A stretch of 64,000 nt of DNA from positions 806,001 through 870,000 of the forward strand of contig NZ_JAKELO010000002.1 of assembly GCF_028912405.1 (NCBI RefSeq), read 5' to 3'. Origin of the DNA: Methanogenium marinum. Lineage in GTDB: Archaea; Halobacteriota; Methanomicrobia; Methanomicrobiales; Methanomicrobiaceae. The notes below the pieces were generated by a model. That model had not been told where the DNA came from. It made no database searches and was given only the letters and a program-made list of their open reading frames with translations. How positions within the stretch are numbered: position 1 is the stretch's first letter; the number at the start of each line of letters is the position of its first letter. The position numbers and the translations under genes were made by a program. Positions 16,361-27,300 of the stretch are shown piece after piece.

Positions 16361-19291
16361 TTATTCTAGGAGGATGTAGTTAGCCACACCCCTTCCAATT
16401 GATATCACAGTCGTCTCAACGACTGATTCCGCCGCATCTTTAGCTGTGGCACGCACTCTGATTTTATATTCACCCGGCGGGAAATCAGCAACATAGAGCT
16501 GTTTGGTATAGGACTTTTCTTCAGCCGGAACGGTCTCATCAAAGGTGCAGAACTGCGTCCAGAAACCGTCATCCATATTCTCATAATACAGGCACTGCGT
16601 AACGGTATCATTCCCTGAATAACTCAGGTTCCAATCCACCGTCAGATCGTTTCCTATCGCAGGACAGATTGTGCCACCTTCATATCCCACATATTCTTCA
16701 CAGAACAGGTCATGGGCCCGGAGACTAGTGAAGTTTATGCCAGTGGCGTTCATGTCAGGTTCTGCGGTGATGTAAGTCTTTGGCAAGTTCAAAGAAGCGG
16801 CATCGTTGAAGGAGATGGATGATCCGTTCCCAAAAATGTTTATATTGCCCGGCTTCATTGGAATCAGCCTGAATTTTGCCTGCCAGGTTTGGCCCAGTTG
16901 AATGGTGCTGAGATTAGTAGTAGAATCAAAGTTCAGGCACCGGTTCGCATCCCAGTGGGCGGTCTGGTCAACCGTCTGCCCGGATTCAATATTTGGCAAG
17001 CCTTCTGAGCCTTCAGTATTCCAGCTCTTCACAAGAGTGGATTCACCTTCCACGTATTCATATTCCAGTATTGGATCAGACTTGCTATTCGGCTGTGATA
17101 CATTGTTTAACTCAATGTTTGACATCTTTAAGCTCATCTTTGTGTTGACCCCGGCCGCAGTCTTCAGTTCACCTGCGATGGTCGTATAAATTCCCGCAAG
17201 GTCATCACAGGTTGACGCATAATAGTATTTCCCACCAGTATATTTTGCAAGCGCCCGGAGAACATCAATCCCATCATCTTCAAATCCAATTGAATAAATT
17301 GCGACACCATGATTAGTAGCATAAACACTCAGGTTCTGCTCTGCTGGATTCGTAATTTCTGGGATATTATAATAATAAACTCCTGGTACTGCAAGCGGGT
17401 CGCCACCCGTGTTGTAATTCCCATCCGATAGAAGAATTACCGCTTTAACTGCTTCATTCTGGAATTTTGTATTAATCTCATTTATCGCAAGAAACAGTCC
17501 TTTCCGCATCGGCGTGCCTCCATCGGCCCAAAGAGCATCAATCGCGGACTCCACCTCTTCCTTGTTCGTGGTGAAGGGAAGATCCAGAGTGGCATCGCCC
17601 CCAAACGAGGTCATCCCAACCCAGTCCTTACCCTCAGTCATATTTTCATTAAAGACCTTCAAGGCATTTATCAGTGATTCAATCTTTTCTCCATTCATAC
17701 TTCCAGATCGGTCCGCACAGAGCATCACGTGAATCGGGTCTGGAGAAAGGGCATAGCCATCTCCAATCAGACGGACGGTCACATTCACCGGTTTCCCTAC
17801 TTCAAAGGTTTCCCGGTCGACTTCTGTTTCCACCCGGAGATAGGGATAGTTCCTCCACTCAAGATCAATAGATCTCGACTTCACACCCCACATAGCATTG
17901 ACAGTACAGGATTCATATCCAGACACATTGATTTCAAAGGCACCGGGGGTAAAGTTCACTGTGGCAATGCCATCTCCGTTGGTCACAGCTGATGAGACAT
18001 TAAGAGAGGGTACTTCCGGCGTTGTTTCAGAATCTGAAACACCTACAATCCAAAAACTAACATTTTCACCCGGGACACCGTTTCCGCACTCATCCGTTAC
18101 CTTTGCATAGATATTCGCACCCTTTGCGTTTGGCACATCAGCGGATGGCATCGACTGCGGACTTGCTGTCAGGAGCATATCATCGGGAGAGGTGCTTGCA
18201 AACCGGATGGACTGATTAATAGCAACAGAGAAATTCTCCACCGCTTCAGCATGGATGGTATAGTTGGCAACTGTCTCATAAGGACCAAAGGACAAAAAGA
18301 TCTGCCCGTTACCATTCGTCCGCCAGGTAAACTCATCACCAATGGCATTATTCGTAAATTTCACGGCTTGATTGCACGACGGATTACCATACCGGTCAAA
18401 AAGATTGTACATCAGATAAAATTTGGATTCACCATCTGCCGGAACGGATGGCGGGGTGCCCACATTCGGAACAACAGTGACCGTCATCCCATACGGTTGA
18501 GCATCCGCAATACCCGTAATGGTCAGCCATTTATCATCCACGGGTGCATTCGGCACGACATGTACCAGATACTTCGGGCCCGCCTCAGTACCCGCTTTAA
18601 ATGTCGCAACCACCGCTCCCTCAGCATTAACCGGAACCGTCACTGACTCTGCATCATATCCATCACAGTCATAAAATCCCGAACCGGCATACCCGGTGGT
18701 TTCGAAAGTTACATTTTCCCGTTTACCACCGTATTTATCCTCATAGAGGCTTGTCACCGCATTCCCGTATGCATCTTCCATCACAATTGTGATATTCATC
18801 GTTTTGTCAATGGTCACTTCATTTTCAAATGCGATGCTCTGGATCTTCATCGGAGTGTTATGGTCAATCGGCTGAGATATATTCCGGTAATAATCATAAC
18901 CCATCCCGTTTACCGAGAAATTAATGTGCAAATCAATCGTTGCATTTCCCGCCCGATTCTTTGATGGGGTGAATACGCCATCGTAATACGGCGAATTACC
19001 CACATAATATCCCGTGACACTCCCATACATACTCTCTTCATTGGTACTAAATCTCACATAATTGATCTGCGGTGATACGCTGCCGGTATATTTTGCTCTG
19101 ATCGTCGAAGTGCCACCGCTGCCTGCTACAAGCCACCCTTTTTCGTCATGTAAATCTGCAGAACTTCCACCATCTATTTTAAAAGTGATGTTGACATCCG
19201 CATCTATAATTGGATCTGCTGCTGACACGACGAATGGAAGCACCCCCATAATACCCCCCAACACCAGCAGAATCCACAAAAAATTTTTCAT
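16361..19291 (-). CDS. Secreted VWA/Ig-like surface protein, paralog 1
   Basis: A 976-residue exported protein. Signal peptide at 1-24 (MKNFLWILLVLGG...VVSA); two Ig-like modules of the invasin (Big-1) type at about 265-375 and 375-475; a von Willebrand factor A domain at about 519-710 with MIDAS residues D527, S529, S531, T593 and D623; and a C-terminal beta-rich domain ending IGRGVANYILLE. VWA domains bind protein ligands through a divalent metal. Many N-glycosylation sequons (NxS/T) are present. There is no C-terminal membrane helix or sorting motif. The start at 19291 follows a GGGGGG ribosome binding site; the open frame extends further. It is the shortest of four paralogs. Confidence 0.85.
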   Translation of the reverse strand: MKNFLWILLVLGGIMGVLPFVVSAADPIIDADVNITFKIDGGSSADLHDEKGWLVAGSGGTSTIRAKYTGSVSPQINYVRFSTNEESMYGSVTGYYVGNSPYYDGVFTPSKNRAGNATIDLHINFSVNGMGYDYYRNISQPIDHNTPMKIQSIAFENEVTIDKTMNITIVMEDAYGNAVTSLYEDKYGGKRENVTFETTGYAGSGFYDCDGYDAESVTVPVNAEGAVVATFKAGTEAGPKYLVHVVPNAPVDDKWLTITGIADAQPYGMTVTVVPNVGTPPSVPADGESKFYLMYNLFDRYGNPSCNQAVKFTNNAIGDEFTWRTNGNGQIFLSFGPYETVANYTIHAEAVENFSVAINQSIRFASTSPDDMLLTASPQSMPSADVPNAKGANIYAKVTDECGNGVPGENVSFWIVGVSDSETTPEVPSLNVSSAVTNGDGIATVNFTPGAFEINVSGYESCTVNAMWGVKSRSIDLEWRNYPYLRVETEVDRETFEVGKPVNVTVRLIGDGYALSPDPIHVMLCADRSGSMNGEKIESLINALKVFNENMTEGKDWVGMTSFGGDATLDLPFTTNKEEVESAIDALWADGGTPMRKGLFLAINEINTKFQNEAVKAVILLSDGNYNTGGDPLAVPGVYYYNIPEITNPAEQNLSVYATNHGVAIYSIGFEDDGIDVLRALAKYTGGKYYYASTCDDLAGIYTTIAGELKTAAGVNTKMSLKMSNIELNNVSQPNSKSDPILEYEYVEGESTLVKSWNTEGSEGLPNIESGQTVDQTAHWDANRCLNFDSTTNLSTIQLGQTWQAKFRLIPMKPGNINIFGNGSSISFNDAASLNLPKTYITAEPDMNATGINFTSLRAHDLFCEEYVGYEGGTICPAIGNDLTVDWNLSYSGNDTVTQCLYYENMDDGFWTQFCTFDETVPAEEKSYTKQLYVADFPPGEYKIRVRATAKDAAESVVETTVISIGRGVANYILLE

Positions 19292-20132
19292 ATTTGTTTT
19301 CCCCCCATCAATACTGCTCTCATGAAAGACAAACTCCCCAACGGCTGCCAACAATATTAATACTTGCCTATGATTATACAAAATATTTAATAACTACTAA
19401 CAGGAGAATGGAAGAAATATTAATTCATGAAGATCATAGTTTTGAGATTTTTGGAATACATTTGCCCTCCATTTCTACGAAAAATACTCTCTAACTCAGG
19501 AAAAATAATGCACAGACAAAAATTGCATCAATCATTTTAAAATCCCAATTGTGACCTAAACGCTCCATTAAACCAATTATATTGAATTATTGCAGGAAAA
19601 ACTGAGAATAAATCATGGATATAAAAAAAATCCACTGAACAATTATTCCATATGAAAATCATTCACTTCATTATTCCACAAAAAGAGAGAACATATCTTT
19701 AATCCATTTCAGAACGGCGAATGTATTATATACTCAATCCCAAACCATTACCTGAAAATATACCCCCAAAAATGTTGCCGATGACACATCAGACCTAAAA
19801 TACGATGGCCATCACATGAAATAACACACAATCAACGAGAACGCAGGCCTTTCACGACACCTATGTCACCCCCATTTGCCGGGGAGACAAGAATCTGACA
19901 GACAAAAGGCCAATGTAAGCCCAATGGAGAAATCCACTGCTTTATACAGATTTAATACTATAATGGCTGATACAATTTTTTATGGTACAACGGTATAAAT
20001 GCGGGAATATCATCATATGGAAAGTATCTTTTTTGGCACTCTAAACACAATTCCCTGCCAGATATGCGAAATGGAAGCGGATGGGAAAAATCCATGCAGT
20101 AAAACAGAATCATACCCTATTTTTATTCCGGT
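19292..20132. other. AT-rich intergenic region between VWA paralogs 1 and 2
   Basis: About 840 nt without a credible gene. The right flank of paralog 1 holds a TATA-like minus-strand stretch (about 19350-19362). The words CCCAATGGA and AAAATGTTGCCGAT recur in diverged form in the next intergenic region (about 23890-24080), suggesting shared ancestry of the spacers. Confidence 0.5.
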
Positions 20133-20173
20133 GGGTATGGGGGGATTGGGGGGATTGGGGGGACTCATAGGGG
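20133..20173 (+). repeat. G-run cluster with quadruplex potential
   Basis: Five G runs of 3, 6, 6, 6 and 4 residues fall within 41 nt, including direct copies of GGGGGGATT. They lie immediately 5' of the tRNA-Arg-like fossil. An equivalent single G7 run precedes the fossil beside paralog 3 (24288-24294). Confidence 0.6.
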
Positions 20174-20227
20174 AGATATATTCCCCGGAACGTTGCACCC
20201 ACGTGGGTTCGATTCACACGGAAACCA
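20161..20227 (+). pseudogene. Degenerate tRNA-Arg copy beside VWA paralog 2
   Basis: This stretch aligns along its whole length with the tRNA-Arg at 16258-16329: GGACTCATAGGG for GGATCCATAGGG at the 5' end, and the T-arm core GGGTTCGATTC is identical. Identity is roughly 70% by eye with small deletions. The anticodon arm no longer pairs, so it is not functional. Like the intact tRNA it is on the plus strand and ends about 32 nt from the VWA stop codon. Confidence 0.7.
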
Positions 20228-20258
20228 TCCAATATTACCATACTGCATTTCAATTGAA

Positions 20259-23200
20259 TTATTCTAGCCGAATGAAGAACTGCCCACCCTGGCCGATGAC
20301 TATCGAACACAGCGTCTCAGCGACCGAATCCGGTGCATCCGGTGCCATAGCACATACCCTGAGTTTATACTCACCCGGCGGGAAGTCAGCAACATAGAGC
20401 TCTCGAGTATGAGAAAGCATACTCACAGGTCCTGTCACCGGTACTTCACTAAAAGGGATCCAGATGCCGTCACCCACCTTCTGGTAATACAGATACTGGG
20501 TAGCAGTATAGTTACCGGAATAATTCAGGTTCCACTCCATCGTCAGGTAATTTTCTATCACGTCACCACCCTCTGCCTCAACACAGGTCAGATCAGAGAC
20601 CTCCAGACCGGTAAAGTTGATACCGGTGGCATTCAGGTAGGGCACTGCAGTGATGTAGGTCTTTGGCAGGAGCAGGAAATCTTCCCCATTATTGAAGAAA
20701 ATGGCTGATTCTTTGCCAAATATATTGATATTGCCCGGTTTTGAAATATTCAGCCTGAATTTCGCCTGCCAGATCTGCCCCAAATGGATGGTACCGATTT
20801 CAGTGGTATTAAAGTTCAGGCTTTGGTTATCTTTCCAGTCATTACGCTGGTCAAACGTCAGGGGGCCCATAATATTGGGTAAATCTTCTGACCCTGGAGG
20901 AGACCCAGTGGTATTCCAGCTCATTACCAGGGTTGAGATACCATCTTCATATTCATATTCCAGAATAGGATCTGAGGGGTCGTTCTCCACCGATACATTG
21001 TTCTGTTCAATGTTGGTGAACATTACATCCATGGTTGTATTCACACCGGCCTCGGTCTTCAGTTCACCTGCGATTTTGGTATAGATGGCTGCCAGGTCAT
21101 CACCCGTGGGTGCATGATTGTATTTTCCGCCAGTACCTGTAGCAAGCGTCTTGAGGGTATCAATTCCATTATCTGTAAGCCCATCCCCAAACGATATTGA
21201 GTAGATGGTGATGTTATGATTGACAGCATACACACTCAGATTCTGCTCTTCAACGTCTAAAATTTCACTGAAATTAATATAATCTAACGAGTAGTGACCG
21301 AATGGAGATTGGGTTGGACTCTTATATAATGAATCATCATCACCTACATATATTGGGGAATATAAATAGCCAGTTCCACGGGCAAGCGGATCTCCATAGT
21401 TGTTGTAATCTCCATCAGAGAGTACAATTACCGCCTGCACCGCATCGATACGGGGCTTTCCAACGATTTCATTTATCGCAAGATACAGCCCGTAACGCAT
21501 TCCTGTATAACCTCCTGGAACCAAATGGTCAATCGTTTGGTTTACCATAGCCCTGTTCAAGGAAGTGAGTGGAAGATCCATTGTAGCTAAATCAGAATAG
21601 GTTTTGGGTACGATATATGGATCGCTCGCGTAATTGATAGTACCCCTTTTTCCAAACGATGTCATCCCGACCCAATCCCTGCCCTCGGTCATCTCTGTAT
21701 TAAATACCTTCAGGGCAGACATCAGTGATACCATCCGATCAGGAGAATCATAAGTCATACTCCACGACCGGTCCACACAGAGCATCACATCGATCGGGTC
21801 AGGAGAGAGAGCATAGCCATCACCAATCAGCCGGATGGTCACCTCAACCGGATCGCCCACCTGAACAGTTTCCGGATTGACCTCGGTTTCCACCCGGAGA
21901 TAGGGATAGTTCTTCCACACGAGATCAATTGATCTCGTCTTTTTGGGTGGGGTGCCCCAGCGTGCCACAACCGTACAGGATTCTGATGCAGTCGCATTGT
22001 AATGATCATCACTGATATTGGTAACAAATCGTCCGGGAGTAAAGTGCACCGTAGCAACACCATCAATATCCGTTATGGCAATTGCATCAGTAACACCGGG
22101 GGTATCATCAAGGTAGGGATCCAGTTCTTGCGCATCATCCCACAAACCCGGAGGTGTGATAAAGAACTGGACTGTCTCTCCCGGAACGCCATTTCCACTC
22201 TCATCGGTTACTTTCGCAAGGAGATCTGCATGAAATCCAGCTTCAACATCAGCAGACGGCATTGACTGCGGGTTTGCCGTCAGAAGCATATCTTCAGGAG
22301 AGGTGTTGGTGAAACGGAGCTCCTGATCAACGGTGACAGAGGTATTCTCCACTGCATAAGCATGAATTGTGAAGAGAGTCACCCGGTCAAAGGGACCGAA
22401 GGTGAACTTTACCTCGCCATCACTGTTCGTCCGTCGGATGAATTCATCTTCGAAAACAGAGTCATTGAAATGCAGAGTCTGATTACCGGACGGATTGCCA
22501 TACCTGTCAAACAAACGGTATGTCAGGTAAAATTTAGATTCACCATCAGCCGGAATATACGGCGGGGTAACCACATTTGGATCGACAGAGACTACAATTG
22601 CATACGGTTTGGCATCTGCAAGAGCAGTGATGGTCAGCCATTTGTCATTCACATATATATCCGGCACGACATGAATCAGATACTTGGGCCCTGCCTCGGT
22701 GCCTGCCTTAAATGTCGCAACCACTGAACCTTCTGCATTGACCGGTATGGTCACCGACTCTGCACCATATCCGGTGCCATCATAGAATCCGGAACCTGCA
22801 TACGAGGTGGTCTCAAAGGTCACACCCTCCGGCGAGCCAACGACACCCAATGCATCCTCATAGAGACTGTTTACCGTATTGCCATATCTATCCACCATCG
22901 TCATCGTGATATTCATCATCTCGTTCAGAGTGACTTCACCTTCAAAGACGAGGTTCTGGATTTTCTTTGGCGCGGCATGGTCAATCGGCTGATACACAGT
23001 CCGGTAATAGTCATAACCAATACCCTCTGCCGTGTAATTGATATGCACCTGTATCGTTGCGTTTCCTGCCACCTTTTTTGATGCAGAGAAGACAACTTCA
23101 CAGGGCAAACTTGCCGCATCCTTCCCCTTAACCTTGCCATATGTATCCTCCTCAAGCGAGATAATTCTCACAAAATTGATATCCGGTGACCCACTGCCAG

Positions 23201-23402
23201 TATAGTCAACCCGAATCACCGAAGAGATACCGCTACCTGCAACAAGCCACCCGTTTTCATCATGCAAATCTGCAGGGTTCCCATCATCTATGAAAAATTC
23301 GATGGAGACATCCTCATCAGTAATTGGATCTGCTGATACCATGACTGGAAGCACACCCACAATCACCCCCAACACCAACAGAATCCATAAAGAATTCTTC
23401 AT
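20259..23402 (-). CDS. Secreted VWA/Ig-like surface protein, paralog 2
   Basis: A 1047-residue paralog of the protein at 16361-19291 with the same layout: signal peptide (MKNSLWILLVLGVIVGVLPVMVSA), two Ig-like modules, VWA domain and a C-terminal domain ending VIGQGGQFFIRLE. The MIDAS is DRSWS (D544, S546, S548) with T633 and D663. Compared with paralog 1 it has extra loops in the VWA domain, one Tyr-rich after the GDPLARG segment (about residues 675-715). A GGGGG ribosome binding site precedes the ATG, and a TATA-like AATACTTAAATATG lies ~110 nt upstream. Confidence 0.85.
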   Translation of the reverse strand: MKNSLWILLVLGVIVGVLPVMVSADPITDEDVSIEFFIDDGNPADLHDENGWLVAGSGISSVIRVDYTGSGSPDINFVRIISLEEDTYGKVKGKDAASLPCEVVFSASKKVAGNATIQVHINYTAEGIGYDYYRTVYQPIDHAAPKKIQNLVFEGEVTLNEMMNITMTMVDRYGNTVNSLYEDALGVVGSPEGVTFETTSYAGSGFYDGTGYGAESVTIPVNAEGSVVATFKAGTEAGPKYLIHVVPDIYVNDKWLTITALADAKPYAIVVSVDPNVVTPPYIPADGESKFYLTYRLFDRYGNPSGNQTLHFNDSVFEDEFIRRTNSDGEVKFTFGPFDRVTLFTIHAYAVENTSVTVDQELRFTNTSPEDMLLTANPQSMPSADVEAGFHADLLAKVTDESGNGVPGETVQFFITPPGLWDDAQELDPYLDDTPGVTDAIAITDIDGVATVHFTPGRFVTNISDDHYNATASESCTVVARWGTPPKKTRSIDLVWKNYPYLRVETEVNPETVQVGDPVEVTIRLIGDGYALSPDPIDVMLCVDRSWSMTYDSPDRMVSLMSALKVFNTEMTEGRDWVGMTSFGKRGTINYASDPYIVPKTYSDLATMDLPLTSLNRAMVNQTIDHLVPGGYTGMRYGLYLAINEIVGKPRIDAVQAVIVLSDGDYNNYGDPLARGTGYLYSPIYVGDDDSLYKSPTQSPFGHYSLDYINFSEILDVEEQNLSVYAVNHNITIYSISFGDGLTDNGIDTLKTLATGTGGKYNHAPTGDDLAAIYTKIAGELKTEAGVNTTMDVMFTNIEQNNVSVENDPSDPILEYEYEDGISTLVMSWNTTGSPPGSEDLPNIMGPLTFDQRNDWKDNQSLNFNTTEIGTIHLGQIWQAKFRLNISKPGNINIFGKESAIFFNNGEDFLLLPKTYITAVPYLNATGINFTGLEVSDLTCVEAEGGDVIENYLTMEWNLNYSGNYTATQYLYYQKVGDGIWIPFSEVPVTGPVSMLSHTRELYVADFPPGEYKLRVCAMAPDAPDSVAETLCSIVIGQGGQFFIRLE

Positions 23403-24292
23403 GTATTTTTATCCCCCAAAAATTATTGCATTTCACAAAAGACAACAGGTACACCCGACACCCGTCACAATCCATTGTTATAGTTTCCTATACATATCCG
23501 ACATATTTAAGTATTGCCAGAAATAAGAACACAGAAATAAATGATATATCGGAGCTAAACATGCATGATTTATCTGAAGATATTTGCCCAGACAAATTAG
23601 AAAAAAACCCTGTTTTTTTGGTTAAATACATAATAAAATAGAATACTATTTTAAGCAAAAATAAGACATTTCACTTTTTAATTCAAATTCAGGCCACAAG
23701 TCAGACAATTATGAGAGAATCCCAGACACATATTTTTTAGGGAAAAACCGGGCTACACTCCCCGTTTTTCCGGATGGAAATAATATACACCACAAGGCAC
23801 GGAAATGTCTTGCAAAAGTGCACACCACATTTGAAAGCAACAGAGTATCCCCCATGCAAAAAAACATATACGAAAACAGAAAACCACAAAAACGTTGCCG
23901 ATAAGGATACCACACCCAAAAAATGACGAAAAGCACAGAAAAAGGTCTGCACCATCAGCGAAGAGAGCAAAATATTACGAGATACAACCAGTGCGCACCC
24001 TCTTTTTTGCTAGTGAGATAAATTTCTTATGGGTAATGTGGCGTGGGTATGTGTGTGACTATAACATACCCAATGGACGATCCTTCGGTGCATACCTAAA
24101 GCGGTACTACCGGATTGCCTGACACAATCGGGTACTGATCCCTCAATCTGAAAAAATCACATTATGCAGAGATTTATGCGAAAATCAGCCATTCCCTGCC
24201 CGGGAGAAAGAGAAGGACAGGGAGGAAGAAAACAGCACGAGAGAAGGGATCCCCGGAATGATTATCCTTTACGTTTATCGATGAAAAGGGGG
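23403..24292. other. Intergenic region between VWA paralogs 2 and 3
   Basis: About 890 nt with no convincing gene. It contains a 9-bp inverted repeat, TGGGTATGT/ACATACCCA (24044-24072), and a second near-perfect stem around CCGGATTG...CAATCGGG (about 24112-24135). A segment around 23776-23830 resembles one at 28095-28140 in the next spacer, and AATGATTATC at about 24258 also precedes the intact tRNA-Arg. Confidence 0.5.
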
Positions 24293-24365
24293 GGAACCAC
24301 TCAGGGGAGATGACACACCCCCGGGCTTCAAAACGTGGGGTGCGGATTCAGTTTTCCCTGAAACT
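24293..24365 (+). pseudogene. Degenerate tRNA-Arg copy beside VWA paralog 3
   Basis: It aligns end to end with tRNA-Arg at 16258-16329 with about 60% identity by eye: GGAACCA for GGATCCA, GGGCTTC identical in the anticodon arm, and GCGGATTC for GCGGGTTC in the T arm. Acceptor pairing is lost. It ends about 31 nt from the VWA stop codon, the same spacing as the intact copy. Confidence 0.65.
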
Positions 24366-24396
24366 GTGCACGACTAAAAGAGAATACATATAAAAT

Positions 24397-27300
24397 TTAT
24401 CCAAGACGGATGAAGAAATCTCCACCCTGCCCGATGACTATTGTTTCTGAGGTCTCAATGACCGAGTCTGGTGCATCATCTGCCATAGCACGCACCCTGA
24501 GTTTATACTCACCCGGCGGGAAATCAGCCACACAGAGTTGCCCGGTCTGGAAACTGACAGGTACCGGCCCGGGGACGGTCATTTTATTAAAGTTTGTCCA
24601 GATACCGTCACCCACCTTATGGTAATACAGATTCTGTGTGACATTGTTTGTACCGGAATAATTCAGGTTCCATTCCATCGTTAGAGAACTGCTAATCACA
24701 TCGCCATTCTTAACCTCAACGCATACGAGATCAGAGACCTGCAGCCCGGTGAAGTCGATACCGGTGGCATTCAGCACCGCGGTGATGTAGGTCTTTGGAA
24801 TGGGCAGAGTATCTTCACCATTGAAGGTGATAAGTGACCTATTATCGAATATGTTAATATTACCAGGCTTTGTCACATTCAGCCTGAATTTTGTCTGCCA
24901 GACCTGCCCCAGATTGATGGTGCCGATTTCAGTGGCATCAAAAGTCAGTTTCTGATTGCCATTCTCCCAGTCATTAGTCTGGTCAGAAAAATTCAGGGGA
25001 CGCACCACATTGTCTGAATCTTCAGACCACTGAGGAGACAACACAGTATTCCAGCTTTTTATCAGGGTTGATAAATTATCCACAGATTGATACTCCAGTA
25101 TGCGGTTATCCGGGCCATTCACCTCTGTCTCATTGTTCAGTTCAATATCGGTGAACATCAGATCCATGGTTGTATCCACACCGGCTTCGGTCCTCAGTTC
25201 ACCTGCGATTTCGAGATAAATGGCTGCAAGATCCTCACCCGTAGGTGCATATTTATACAGTCCGCCAGTACTTGTCGCAAGCGTCTTGAGAGTATCAGTG
25301 CCATCTTCTGTAAGCCCATTCCCAAATGCAATTGAGTATATGGTGATGTCATGATCGTTGGCATACACACTCAGGTTCTGCCATTTTAAGTTCTGCGAGT
25401 CATCAGATGAGAGATCATCGTAGTAGTAATAATCACATGGATAGTCACTGCCACAACGCCAACGATAACAGTTACCGTTACAGTAACCATTCTGATGTCG
25501 GTAACAATTACCTTTGGAAAACGATTCATCACGGGCAAGCGGGTCACCACCCGTGTCGTAATCCCCATCTGATACCAGAACTATCGCCTTCACCGCATCT
25601 GGATCCCCATTTTCAATGAGCTCATTTATCGCAAAATACAGCCCATGACGCATCGGTGTGCCACCCATCGGCACCAACTGGCTAATCGTTTGGTTCGCCG
25701 TATCTATTTCATTGGTAAGGCAGAGATCCAGTGTGGCATAATCAGCATAGGTTTTCCCGTTGCCCAAGTAATGAGCATTGATGTAGGCAATATCTTCAGA
25801 GGAATTATAGTACTCATAATATCCATTACCACACCCATGACCATGACCATGACCATAACCATTACCATTACCACACTCTGACTCATCTGACACATTATAC
25901 ATATAATTCTCCTTACTGTCATCCCCCGGCCAGTAATAAGCCCAATAATCATAGATATCTGCACTGCCATTTATTCCAAAAGATGTCAGCCCGATCCGGT
26001 CCCTGCCTTCTGTCATCTTTCCATTAAAAATTTTCATGGCATCCATTGCTGATACCATCCGGTCAGGATTATCTTCGAGCATACTTCCCGAACGGTCCGC
26101 ACAGAGCATCACATCTATCGGGCTGGGATAGAGTGCCCACCCATCCCCTGTCAGACGGATGGTCGCATCCACTGCTCCCCCCACCTCAACAGTTTCCGGA
26201 CTGACCTCAGTTTCCACCCGGAGATAGGGATAATTTCTCCATGTGAGATCGATCTTTTGCGACTTCGTGCCCCACGTTGCCAGAATATCACATGATTCTG
26301 ATGCAGTCGCGAGGTAATTTTCATCACTGCTATCCTGGATAAATTCTCCAGGGGTAAAATTCACCACAGCAATGCCATCAGCATTTGTAAATGCCGTCGA
26401 AGCATCAAGGGAGGGACTTACCTCCTGTGCTGCAGAAAACCCTCCATCCGGTATCAACAATATGAAATTGACCTCTTCTCCCGGGACGCCGTTTCCGCTT
26501 TCATCCGTTACCTTCGCAAGAATTTGTGCTTTAATATCAGGTCTCGCATCGGCAGACGCCATAGACTGTGGATTTGCCATCAGATACATCCCTTCAGGAG
26601 CAGTACTGACGAAACGAAGCTTCTGATCGACAGCAACAAAGGGATTTTCTTTCGCTTCGGCATGAACCGTTAATGTGGTTGCGGTATCAAAGGTACCAAA
26701 AATATCAGAAGCAACCTTTACCTCTCCGTCACTGTTTGTCCACCAGGTGAACGTACGACCGGTGACCTCTTCACTGAAGTCCAGAGCATGGTTGCAGGAT
26801 GGATTGCCATACTTGTCAAACAGATTATATGTCAGATAAAATTTTGATTCACCGTCCGCAGGCTGAGACGGCGGATTGCCATCCTTCGGATTGACAGAGA
26901 CTCGTATCTCATACGGTTTACCATTTGCAAGAGCAGTGATGGTCAGCCATTTATCATGCACGTCTCCACTCGGCACAATATGAATCAGGTACTTCGGCCC
27001 CGCCTCGGTGCCTGTTTTAAATGTTGCAACCACTGAGCCTTCGGCACTGACCGGTACAGTTAATACATCTGTGCCATATCCAGTATCATTATAAAATCCC
27101 GACCCGGCATGCGATGTGGTTGAGAGGGTCACACTCTCAGGCGTGCCTCCGGTTGCATCCTCATAAAGACTGTTTACCGTATTGCCATATGCATCCTCCA
27201 TCACCATGGTGATGTCCATCTCCTCATCAAGAGTTACTTCACCTTCAAATGAGATATTCTGGAAATTCAGGGGAATATTATGATCAATCCGTTGGTACAC

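Noticed and set aside
22002-22265. Plus-strand ORFs inside the VWA genes
   Set aside because: They are complementary-strand shadows of well-supported coding sequences and repeat in the same places across paralogs.
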